DNA of 64,000 nucleotides. Origin: Streptomyces griseiscabiei (GTDB taxonomy: Bacteria > Actinomycetota > Actinomycetes > Streptomycetales > Streptomycetaceae). Of the stretch, positions 53,394-61,282 are shown piece after piece. Positions within the stretch are counted from its first letter, which is position 1. Every line of letters starts with the position of its first letter. The stretch lies in the NCBI RefSeq assembly GCF_020010925.1, contig NZ_JAGJBZ010000003.1, positions 496,001-560,000 on the forward strand. Reading direction: 5' to 3'. The translations under genes and the position numbers were made by a program. The notes below the pieces were generated by a model. That model was not told the DNA's origin. It did no database searches and saw only the letters and a program-made list of their open reading frames with translations.

Positions 53394-53690
53394 TCAGTCG
53401 CGGGAGACCTCGTGGTGGTGGCCTGTGGGGCCGGGGAGGGGTTTGAGGTCTACCTGGATGCGGTGGGTGGTGTCGTGGGTGGTGGTGGCGCCGAGGCGGG
53501 CCTCGACGACTCCCAGGCGGAGGCCCGCGCCGGTTTCGCCGGTGCGGTGGAACTGGACCGCGAACTCCAGGCTGACCTGTTCCACGGTGAAGCGCCAGTC
53601 GCTGGCGGCGCCTTCGGCCTGGGCGCGGGCCAGCTCCGTGCGGACTGTGGCGATGGCCTCGGCGAGGCCGACCGGTTCGGTATCGCTCAT
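53394..53690 (-). CDS. Trypco2-type small protein (trypsin-co-occurring domain)
   Basis: 98 aa. LAEAIATVRTELARAQAEG is the typical opening helix, followed by FTVEQVSLEFAVQF and a beta hairpin (GLRLGVVEARLGA), matching the trypsin-co-occurring domain 2 family found beside trypsin-like/NTPase genes in actinobacterial conflict systems. The divergent neighbour starting at 53783 is exactly such a protease-NTPase fusion. It may act as an adaptor or substrate of that protease. Confidence 0.8.
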   Translation of the reverse strand: MSDTEPVGLAEAIATVRTELARAQAEGAASDWRFTVEQVSLEFAVQFHRTGETGAGLRLGVVEARLGATTTHDTTHRIQVDLKPLPGPTGHHHEVSRD

Positions 53691-53782
53691 GTCAACACCC
53701 CGTCGGATTGCGATGATTGGGCGATCCAGGTTCGTTCACGAGTCTAGGGACACACCATGCTCCGCGCGTAGTGTGAGGTGGC

Positions 53783-55303
53783 ATGGGGGAATTGCGTGCG
53801 GACTGGAGGCTCCGGCTGCGGCGCGGGAGTGCGCGGGGTCCCATCTGTGGTGCCGGGGTGCTCGTCGACCAGGACACGGCGCTGACCTGTGCGCATGTGG
53901 TGCGAACCCAGGACGCCGTGATGTGGGTGGAGTTCGCCGAGAACAGGGGGATCGAGGCCGTGGCGGCGCGGGTTCCGCCCGGTGGCTGGCTCGCCGAGGG
54001 GGACGGCGGTGAGGACGTCGCCCTGCTGCGGCTCGACAGTCCCCGGCCGCAGGCCCGGCCCGCCCGGCTGGAGACCGCCCTGTGGGGTGGGATGGAGGTC
54101 TCCGCCACCGGGTACGCGGAGGGCTTCGACGACGGGATGAGCCTGTGGGGGCGGATCGGCGGGGTCAGCGGTGAGCGGGTGCAGCTCGACGCCGTGACCA
54201 AGGCCGAGGTGGTGCGCCGGGGGTTCAGCGGGGCCGCCGTGTGCACCCGGCCTGAGCAGGGGCGGCCCGCCCGGGTGGTCGGGCTCGTCGTCAGCTGGCG
54301 GGGGGACATGGGTGAGCTGCTGCCCGAGAACAACCGGCTCGCGTTCTCCTATCTCATCCCGGTCGAGCGGATCGCCGAACTCTCGCCCGTCATCAAGGAG
54401 TTGAGCGGGCCGGACGCCTGGGACCACGGGTTCGAGGACCGGCTGGGGCGGTGGTTCGAGGATGCCGACGAGGAGCCGGTGAAGATCACCGTCGTGCCTC
54501 CGGGGAGTGGGAAGAGCCGGTCGCTGCGGCATCTGCTGCACCTCGCCGATCTCGTCCACCGCGGTGGCGGCGGCTCCAGCAGGCCGGATCTCGCCGATCA
54601 TGCGCTGGGGCATGTCGCGTTCCCGCCGGGGCAGTATCTGGCGTACTGGGACTGGCTGCTGGGGGCCGCGCCTCGGCCCGGGCGGGAGTTCGGGAGGGAG
54701 TTCGGGAGGGCGTCCGGTCCCGCCTGCGGTGCCTTGACGCCGACGCCCTATGGGGAGGGCGCCTCGATACCACCCGCGCTCGGTGACTCGACGGACGGGC
54801 CTGGTCTCGGCCCCGGCCCAGGCCTCGGTCCTGGTGCCGCGCCCGGTTCCGCGTCCGGTTCCGCGTCCGGTTCCGCGTCCGCGCGTGTGTCCGGGCGCGG
54901 GGTCACGGTCGTCGTCGACGGGCTCGACGAGGAGGACGAGCCGGGGGCGCTGATCGGGCTCCTCGCCCGATTACGGTTGTTGGGCTTCCGGTTGTTGTTG
55001 GTCTTCCGGCACGAGGGCGGTACCGGCTGGACCGCCGCCCGGGACGAACTCCTCGCGCCCGCGCTCCTCGACCACGCCGACGCGCTGCTCGCCCGGCTGG
55101 AGCGGGCGGAGTTCAGCCGTGCGGTCCGGCAGGGTGTCGTCGACAGCGCCTCCCTCGGTTCGCTGACCGAGACGGCCGAGCGGCGCAGGGGCGAGCGCCG
55201 GCTGATCGGTGAGACCGGCGATCCGCAGTATCGGCTCGCCCGGTCCCGTGAGTTGATCAGGAGCCTCCGCGCCGACCTGCGGCGCTGCGGAGAACGGGGA
55301 TGA
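53783..55303 (+). CDS. Trypsin-like serine protease fused to a STAND-type P-loop NTPase
   Basis: 506 aa. Residues 1-205 are a chymotrypsin-fold protease: His38 in LTCAHVV, Asp78 in GEDVALLRLD and Ser149 in RGFSGAAV, so the triad is complete. Residues about 230-500 hold an NTPase with P-loop VVPPGSGKS (238-246) and Walker B VTVVVDGLDEED, followed by a helical region. A Pro/Gly/Ser low-complexity insert (about 340-370) sits between the motifs. No signal peptide, so it is cytoplasmic. Architecture and the Trypco2 neighbour point to a regulated effector of the NTP-dependent conflict-system type. It overlaps the PknG-like gene in ATGA. Confidence 0.85.
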   Translation: MGELRADWRLRLRRGSARGPICGAGVLVDQDTALTCAHVVRTQDAVMWVEFAENRGIEAVAARVPPGGWLAEGDGGEDVALLRLDSPRPQARPARLETALWGGMEVSATGYAEGFDDGMSLWGRIGGVSGERVQLDAVTKAEVVRRGFSGAAVCTRPEQGRPARVVGLVVSWRGDMGELLPENNRLAFSYLIPVERIAELSPVIKELSGPDAWDHGFEDRLGRWFEDADEEPVKITVVPPGSGKSRSLRHLLHLADLVHRGGGGSSRPDLADHALGHVAFPPGQYLAYWDWLLGAAPRPGREFGREFGRASGPACGALTPTPYGEGASIPPALGDSTDGPGLGPGPGLGPGAAPGSASGSASGSASARVSGRGVTVVVDGLDEEDEPGALIGLLARLRLLGFRLLLVFRHEGGTGWTAARDELLAPALLDHADALLARLERAEFSRAVRQGVVDSASLGSLTETAERRRGERRLIGETGDPQYRLARSRELIRSLRADLRRCGERG

Positions 55304-57696
55304 ACCACGCCGCCGGGCAGGAGCAGGGGAGAGGGAGCGGGAGAGGTCGCGGGCACGGGCAGGCCGGGGGCGACGGGGCCGTGACGGTCTGCCCGCACCG
55401 GCGGTTCAGCGGGGCTCCCTGCGGCGGCACCGTGCTGCCCACCGGTCACTGCGCCGAGTGCGGGCGCGCGGTGGACGGGCCCCGGCTGCCCGCGCTGCCC
55501 GGGGAGCCGCGCGAGTTCGGGCCCGCCGAACTGCTCGCGCTGCCCGAGCGGGTGCCGCGTCCCGCGCGGGAACGCCTCATCCATCCCGAGGCCCCGCTGC
55601 GCGTCCGTATGGTCTGCTCGTCCCCCGAGTGCGGGATCGTCTTCGCGCCGCCGTACACCGTGGGGCCGGTCCCGGTCGAGGGGTACTGCCCTGCCTGCGG
55701 CGAGCCGTACTCGTACCGGCCGGAACTCGCCGCAGGCGATGTGCTGCGCGACCAGTACCGGATCATGGGGCCCATCGCGCACGGCGGGCAGGGCTGGGTC
55801 TATCTCGCCGAGGACACGCATCTCGGTGACGTCGTCGCCGTCAAGGGCATGCTCAACCGCTACGAGCGGGACGGGGCCCGGCTCGCCGACGTCGAACGCC
55901 GCAACCTCGTCGCCATCCGCCACCCCCGGATCGTCCAGATCCGCGACTTCGTCGCCCGGCGCGACGGTACCGGGCAGGTCACCGGCGGCTACATCGTCAT
56001 GGACGACGTCGGCGACGGCACCCTCGACAAGGTCGTCAAGGAGACCCGGCGCGGGGAGTCCGTCCTCGACATCGAGCATGTGGCCGCGTACGGCTGCCAG
56101 ATCCTCGAAGCCTTCGTCCATCTGCACACGGGGGGCGAGAAGGGCTTCGTGTACGGGGACATGAAGCCCTCGAACGTCGTGCACCACGAGGACGGGATCA
56201 AGGTCATCGACCTCGGCGGGATGCGCGAGCGGGGGCAGAGCCGGCCGCCCGCCCATGTCACGCCCGACTACATGGCGCCCGAGACCGCCTTCGCGCCCAT
56301 GCCCACCACCGCCCACGACCTGCACACGGTCGGCGTCACCCTGCGGGAACTCGCCGGCTGGGCCGTCGACGAGGTACCCGGGCTCGGCAGCGCCTCCTTC
56401 CGGGAGGTCGTCGAGCGCGCCACCCGCGGCGACCCCGCACTGCGGTTCGCCGACGCCCGGGAGATGGCGGGCCAACTGCGGGGCGCGCTGCGGGAGATAC
56501 GCGCCCTGCGCGGCAAGAGCGACCCGCCCGAACCCTCCGACTACTTCTGGCCCTCCCCGCAACTGCTCGGCGCCCGGCTCGGCACCGTCCCCGGCATCGA
56601 ACACTGGCTCGACCGCCCGCGCCGCGACCGCTACGACCCGCCCCTCGCCCCCGCCCTCGACCTCGGCGCCCCCACCCCCACCGAGATCGCCCGCCGGCTG
56701 CCGGTGCCCCGGCGCTATCCCGGTGATCCGCAGACCGCGCGGTTCGAGGTCAGCAGCGGCTACGACCCCGGCCGGCTCCTCGACCAGGAGGACGGCAGAC
56801 CGCCGTCGGTGGAGATCCGGCTGCACAACGTACGGGTCCTGCTGGGCCGGGACTCCCGGGACGACCTGGAGCGGGCGCAGGAGGAACTCGACACCGCCGA
56901 CTCCCTTCCCGGGCCGTCCGCCGTGCGCCGGTGGCGGCTGGAGTGGCACCGCGCGCTGGTCGCGCTGCGCCGCGCCGGTCTCGACGACGATCCGCGCCGG
57001 GTCGCCGAGGCCAAGGGGCACTTCGCCCGGGTCCGCCTCGAACTGCCCGGCGAGTACGCGCCCAAACTGGCCCTCGCCTACTGCGGGGAGCGGCTCGGCG
57101 ACGACACCGCCGGGCCCACCGCGAAGGAACTGTACGAGGCCGTGTTCGCCCGCAACCCCGCGCACGGGGGCGCCGCACTCGGCCTCGCCCGGCTCGCGCT
57201 CCGCGCGGGCGACCGGCGCGTGGCCCTGGACGTCCTCGGCCGGGTCCGCCCCGGGACCCTGGACCATACGGTCACCCGTATCGCCTCGCTGCGTATCCGC
57301 GCGGCCCGGCTGCCCCGGGACGGAGATCCGCTGCCCGAGCCCGCCGAGGTCGACGCCGCGCTCGCCGAACTGCGCGGCCTCGTCCGCCGGGAACCGGGGG
57401 CCGGCGGGCCGAGCCTGTCCGAGGACGAGGCGCTGCGTCTCAGCACCGAGCTGCACGAATGGAAGCTGGACGCGCTGTACCGCCGTGACGACCGGCCCGG
57501 TCCCCGGGGAGGGGGTGGCGGCGGCGGACGGCTCGACGTCCGCGGGCTGCGCGGTCTCGGCGCGCAGGAGCGGCAGCTGCGGGCGCGGATCGAGTCGCAC
57601 TATCGGCAACTGGCCGCGCGGCACGGGGAGTCGGCCGCCGCGCACGAGCATCTCGTGGATCTTCTGCAGGCGGTTCGACCGCAGACGGTGGTGTGA
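55300..57696 (+). CDS. PknG-like Ser/Thr protein kinase with zinc ribbons and TPR domain
   Basis: 798 aa. The N-terminus has a first Cys cluster (TVCPHRRFSGAPCGGT...GHCAECG) and a rubredoxin-like pair (VCSSPECG...EGYCPACG). The kinase domain has a glycine loop AHGGQGWVYLAED, VAVKGML, and the catalytic loop YGDMKPSN lacking the HRD arginine, as in mycobacterial PknG (YNDLKPEN), then VIDLGG. The C-terminal 350 residues are TPR-like helices (RWRLEWHRALVALR, ALGLARLALRAGDRRVAL). PknG phosphorylates the FHA regulator GarA/OdhI to steer 2-oxoglutarate metabolism. Co-translated with the trypsin-STAND gene and upstream of GlnX- and GlnH-like genes. Confidence 0.9.
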   Translation: MNHAAGQEQGRGSGRGRGHGQAGGDGAVTVCPHRRFSGAPCGGTVLPTGHCAECGRAVDGPRLPALPGEPREFGPAELLALPERVPRPARERLIHPEAPLRVRMVCSSPECGIVFAPPYTVGPVPVEGYCPACGEPYSYRPELAAGDVLRDQYRIMGPIAHGGQGWVYLAEDTHLGDVVAVKGMLNRYERDGARLADVERRNLVAIRHPRIVQIRDFVARRDGTGQVTGGYIVMDDVGDGTLDKVVKETRRGESVLDIEHVAAYGCQILEAFVHLHTGGEKGFVYGDMKPSNVVHHEDGIKVIDLGGMRERGQSRPPAHVTPDYMAPETAFAPMPTTAHDLHTVGVTLRELAGWAVDEVPGLGSASFREVVERATRGDPALRFADAREMAGQLRGALREIRALRGKSDPPEPSDYFWPSPQLLGARLGTVPGIEHWLDRPRRDRYDPPLAPALDLGAPTPTEIARRLPVPRRYPGDPQTARFEVSSGYDPGRLLDQEDGRPPSVEIRLHNVRVLLGRDSRDDLERAQEELDTADSLPGPSAVRRWRLEWHRALVALRRAGLDDDPRRVAEAKGHFARVRLELPGEYAPKLALAYCGERLGDDTAGPTAKELYEAVFARNPAHGGAALGLARLALRAGDRRVALDVLGRVRPGTLDHTVTRIASLRIRAARLPRDGDPLPEPAEVDAALAELRGLVRREPGAGGPSLSEDEALRLSTELHEWKLDALYRRDDRPGPRGGGGGGGRLDVRGLRGLGAQERQLRARIESHYRQLAARHGESAAAHEHLVDLLQAVRPQTVV

Positions 57697-57750
57697 GTGG
57701 GTGAGTGGGTGGGGGTGGGCGGCGGTCGGGTGCGGGTTCGGTGGGGCTTC

Positions 57751-57776
57751 TCGCGCAGTTCCCCGCGCCCCTTGAG
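57751..57776. repeat. Intergenic repeat element, copy 3
   Basis: TCGCGCAGTTCCCCGCGCCC-type core in the 126-bp gap between the PknG-like and VWA genes. Related copies lie at 17892 and, degenerate, at 14229. Its presence inside an apparent operon suggests partial termination or a separate promoter. Confidence 0.6.
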
Positions 57777-57822
57777 GGCCTGAGGCCCGTGCGGGACGTA
57801 CGGCGACAACGGGGAAGGGACC

Positions 57823-59295
57823 GTGACCGACGACATGAGCAGGCACGACGGTGAGCACGGTGGTGGGCATGCTGGTGGGCACGGTGGTGGGCGTCCCGGC
57901 AGCCGGGCGGGGGGTCGTGCGTGGGCGGCGCGGCCGGAGATCCGGCTGCGGGTCGACCTCGGCGGTGATCTGCGGCCGCACCGCAGTGCGAAGATCGAGG
58001 CGCATCTGCGGGTGGACGTCACCGCCGGGGGCGCGCCCGCCGAGCTGCCCGCGATCGAACTCGCCGTGATCATCGCGGTCGATGTCGCCGAGCCCCTGCG
58101 GGCGGCCGTCCGGCACGCGCTGCCGGCCGCGTTGCGGGCGCTGCCCGACGGCATCTCCTTCACCGTGCTCGGCGCCGGGCCCGAGCCCGTCCGCTGCCAT
58201 CCGGGGGGCGACGCCGAGTGGGCCGTGGCCGACGCGCGCGAGAAACGCCGGGCCGCCTTCGCGGCGGGGGCGATCCCGCTGCACCGGGACGGGCCGCGTC
58301 CCGCCGGATACGCCGCCTGGGCCGCCGGGGCGCGCGCCCTGCTCGCCGCGCGCCCCTTGTCCGTACGGCATCTGCTGCTGATCACCGACGGCAGCAGCGC
58401 GCCCGGCGAGACCCGGCTCGACGAGGAACTCGACGCCTGCGCCGGGCACTTCACCTGCGATGTGCTCGCCGTGGGCGCGGACTGGACCCCGGAGCCGCTG
58501 CTGACCCTCGCCGAACGGCTGCACGGCACCGCCGAGTTCGTGGACGACGGCCTCGGCACGGCGATCACCGCCGCGATCCGGCGGCTGCGCCGGGTGCACA
58601 CCCCGCAGTTGCCGATCGAGGTGACCGTACGGCCCTCGGTGCGGCAGGTCGCGCTGAACGAGAAGGCGCCCCGGCCGCACCGCCTCGGCGGGCTGCCCCG
58701 GCCCGGCCGGCCGCACCGCTGGAGCTTTCCGACGTACCAGTGGGAGGAGGGCGGGCGGGACTATCTGCTCACCCTCGTCGCCGACGCCGATCATGATCCG
58801 CTGGAGACGTATCTGCAGTTCGCCATGGTCTCCGTCGGCGATGTCCACGCGGCCGTCACCGCCCGCTGGCACCGCCCCGACCTGCCGCCGCCCGACCTTC
58901 CGGCGGGCGCCGCCAGTGTGCGCGACCAGAAGTCCGCCACCGTGATGCGGGAGGCCCTGCGCCGGGGGCTCGTCGCGCTGGGGGAGGAGCGGCGGGAGGC
59001 CGCCAAGGGGCTCCTGGGACGGGCCGCGCGCCTCGCGGACCGGTTCGGCGCGGAGTGGGTGCTGGACGAGATCCGCGCGGTCGCCGACATCGAGGACGCG
59101 CCGGCGGGGCGGGTCCGGCTGCGTTCGGCCGTCGCCGCCGACACGCTCGGCCCGATGATCCTGCGCGCCGGGTCCAGACCCGTGCCCCTGACCGAGGCCG
59201 GCGGCCCCCGGCCGGGCCCGCGCTGCGCCCGGTGCGCGACTCCGGCCGGGGCCGAGGCCCGACACTGCATCGCCTGCGGGGAGAAGCTGCTGTGA
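57823..59295 (+). CDS. VWA-domain protein with C-terminal zinc ribbon
   Basis: 490 aa. His/Gly-rich N-terminal 30 residues, then a von Willebrand A fold (IELAVIIAVDVAEPLRAAV, RHLLLITDGSSAPGET, CDVLAVGADWTPEPLL). The MIDAS DxSxS is replaced by DVAEP, so metal-dependent adhesion is doubtful. The protein ends with a double CxxC zinc ribbon (CARCATPAG...HCIACGEKLL). GTG 57823 follows GGGAAGGGA. Similar VWA proteins accompany PknG-like kinases and may be substrates or scaffolds. The last 35 codons are duplicated downstream. Confidence 0.8.
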   Translation: MTDDMSRHDGEHGGGHAGGHGGGRPGSRAGGRAWAARPEIRLRVDLGGDLRPHRSAKIEAHLRVDVTAGGAPAELPAIELAVIIAVDVAEPLRAAVRHALPAALRALPDGISFTVLGAGPEPVRCHPGGDAEWAVADAREKRRAAFAAGAIPLHRDGPRPAGYAAWAAGARALLAARPLSVRHLLLITDGSSAPGETRLDEELDACAGHFTCDVLAVGADWTPEPLLTLAERLHGTAEFVDDGLGTAITAAIRRLRRVHTPQLPIEVTVRPSVRQVALNEKAPRPHRLGGLPRPGRPHRWSFPTYQWEEGGRDYLLTLVADADHDPLETYLQFAMVSVGDVHAAVTARWHRPDLPPPDLPAGAASVRDQKSATVMREALRRGLVALGEERREAAKGLLGRAARLADRFGAEWVLDEIRAVADIEDAPAGRVRLRSAVAADTLGPMILRAGSRPVPLTEAGGPRPGPRCARCATPAGAEARHCIACGEKLL

Positions 59296-59845
59296 CGGTG
59301 GGGCGGGCTGTGGTGGGACTGGAGTCGGCCTGGCGGGTTGGGGTGGGGCGCCTGACGGTCGGGTGGCTGGCCGCCTGGCGTGGGGCGGGCGGACGTAGAG
59401 CGGCCGGGCGGACGAGGGCCGGACATACGGCGGGCGCGCGTATCGTGGTCGGGCGGGTGGGGACCGGGTGCGCGGCGGTCGCGTGGTGGTGGCCTGGCGT
59501 GGGGCGGGCCGACCTGGAGGGGTCTCGCGTGGGGCGGCCCGTGGAGCGGTCGGGTGGATGGCGGGCGGGAGCGAGGGAGCTGACCGAGGCCGATGGTCCC
59601 CGGCCGGGCCCGCGCTGCACCCGGTGCGCGACTCCGGCCGGGGCCGAGGCCCGACACTGCATCGCCTGCGGGGAGAAGCTGCTGTGACGGCGGGGCGGGA
59701 GTCGGCCTGGCGGGTGGGGGTCGGGTGCGCGGCGGTCGCGTGGTGGTTGCCTGGCGTGGGGCGGGCCGACCTGGAGGGGTCTCGCGTGGGGCGGTCCGTG
59801 GAGCTGCCGGGTGGATGGCGGGCGGGAGTGAGGGAGCGGGGCGTA
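59188..59845 (+). repeat. Imperfect tandem duplication of the VWA gene 3' end (period 392 bp)
   Basis: A unit starting CTGACCGAGGCC at 59188 recurs at 59580. The copy again encodes LTEA.GPRPGPRC.RCATPAG and a second CGEKLL stop, followed by the same flanking DNA with an internal deletion of about 120 bp. The second copy is in another frame relative to the gene and has no start codon of its own. Confidence 0.85.
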
Positions 59846-60147
59846 CAGCGGTCGGGTGTGCTGAGCGGGGAGGTGCGGCGGCCTGGCGTGGGGCGGACGG
59901 ACGTAGGGCCGCAGGGCATATGGCGGTCGGGCGCGATGGGGCAGGACGCCTGGCGGCCGGGCGTACCACGGCCGGGCGTATGCCGGCCGACCGTGAGAGC
60001 GCGAGGCGTACGGCGGCCGGGCGTACGGCGGCCGGGCGTACGGCGGCCGGGCGTATGACGGCCGGGCGCGATGGCGCGGGCCGCACGGCGGGCGGGAGCG
60101 GCCCGGCGGGGCGTACGGCGAACAGGCGGGTTGAGGGGGGACGCGCG
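59296..60147. other. 852-bp repeat-filled gap in the VWA/GlnX-like operon
   Basis: Contains the duplicated zinc-ribbon segment (59580-59687) and then decayed GCGTACGGCGGCCGG-type repeats. Long open frames on both strands here are products of repeat composition, not genes. Confidence 0.7.
59847..60128. repeat. Decayed 15-bp tandem repeat array
   Basis: Cores GCGTACGGCGGCCGG are exact three times in a row near 60010-60055, with many degenerate (T/G)GGCGTA or CGGCCGGGCG units on both sides. The 15-bp period keeps all six frames open. Confidence 0.75.
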
Positions 60148-61254
60148 GTGGGCGGGTCGGTAGCGGCCTCGTGGTGGGAGGGGCGGTGGTGGGCAGTGAG
60201 TGTTCGTCGGCGGGGTGGCGCATCCCGGCGCCTTCTCCCGGGGGCGTCCTGGCGTGGCCCGTCGCCCGGGGCGTTCTGGCGGGTGCGGCTGGGCGGGTGG
60301 CGGACGCGGCGGTTGTTGGAGGCGCATCTGCTGGTGGTGACGGTGTGTGCGCTGGTGGCGGCCGGGGCGCTGGTCATGTCGTGCCGGCAGATCCAGGGTG
60401 GTGCCGGGGCGCTCGCCGACGACGAGGCGCCCGCCGTGCAGGGGCTGGCGGCCACCCGGCTGGCGGTGCTGCGTGCCGACCGCGAGGCGCGTGTCCTCGG
60501 GAAGTTGAAGCTCGTCGACGTGGCGGGCTCGGGCGAGACCTACCGGGCCCAGCTCTCCGCCGCCGACCAGGGGCTGTCCAGGATCGCGGACCGGACGGAC
60601 CAGGATCTCGGCACCGTCAACGGGCTGCTCGCCACCTACAGCACCTCCCTCACCGCGGGTACGGCCCTGTACCGGGACCAGCCGCTCATGCGCGCGCAGA
60701 AGCTCGCCGAGGCGCGCTCGCTGCTCGTCCGGCCGGGCGTGGGACTCGTACCCCGGCTGCACGACATGCAGCAGGTCCAGATGCGGCACGCCGAGGCCAC
60801 CGCCACCGAGGGATGGCTGCAGCGGAGCGGCTGGTGGATCGCGGAACTCGCCCTGGCGGCCCTCGCCCTGGCCCTGCTCTCGGCGCTGTTCGTGCTGCGC
60901 GACCGCTGTGGCCGTGACTGGAACCCGTATCTGCTCGCGGCCTTCGTCCTGACCGTGCTGCTCGCCGTCGTCCCGCTGCTGACGATGGCGTCCGCGCAGG
61001 ACGACCTGGACAGCGTGGTCGGGGATCTGTGGGAGATCACCAAGGCCTCCTACCATCCCTGCTGCGACGAGCGGCTGGCGGGCGCGCAGCAGACCGTCAC
61101 CGAGCGGTCCGCGGACGTCCGGCGCGTCCTCGCCGACGACACCTGGACCGACCGGGTCCAGCAGGGCACCCTGACCGGCGGCCTGCTGATCGTCGTCCTC
61201 CCGGCGGTGGGGCTCGGCCTCCGGCTCGACAGCGACTACTGGAGGCGGCGATGA
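60148..61254 (+). CDS. Four-TM membrane sensor/transducer, GlnX-like
   Basis: 368 aa. TM1 (LLVVTVCALVAAGALVMSC) is followed by a roughly 190-residue helical outer domain with a four-helix-bundle look (GLAATRLAVLRADREARVL, YLR-type helices to MRHAEATATEGWL). Two adjacent TM segments (ELALAALALALLSALFVL and LLAAFVLTVLLAVVPLL), another outer loop (CCDERLAGAQQ) and TM4 (LTGGLLIVVLPAVGLGL) follow. The topology matches GlnX, which links GlnH to PknG in mycobacteria and corynebacteria. GTG 60148 follows GAGGGGGGA. The first 50 residues are arginine/tryptophan-rich and the start could be later (GTG 60199). Confidence 0.72.
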   Translation: MGGSVAASWWEGRWWAVSVRRRGGASRRLLPGASWRGPSPGAFWRVRLGGWRTRRLLEAHLLVVTVCALVAAGALVMSCRQIQGGAGALADDEAPAVQGLAATRLAVLRADREARVLGKLKLVDVAGSGETYRAQLSAADQGLSRIADRTDQDLGTVNGLLATYSTSLTAGTALYRDQPLMRAQKLAEARSLLVRPGVGLVPRLHDMQQVQMRHAEATATEGWLQRSGWWIAELALAALALALLSALFVLRDRCGRDWNPYLLAAFVLTVLLAVVPLLTMASAQDDLDSVVGDLWEITKASYHPCCDERLAGAQQTVTERSADVRRVLADDTWTDRVQQGTLTGGLLIVVLPAVGLGLRLDSDYWRRR

Positions 61255-61282
61255 CCCCGTACGGCGGCCGGGGGAGGCGAAG

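Noticed and set aside
59055..59687. A separate small zinc-ribbon gene at the duplicated segment
   Set aside because: The frame reaches the duplicate only through an antiphase reading of the VWA gene. There is no start codon or ribosome-binding site near the copy.
59847..60128. A CRISPR array
   Set aside because: Units are 15 bp, contiguous and without unique spacers; no cas genes nearby.
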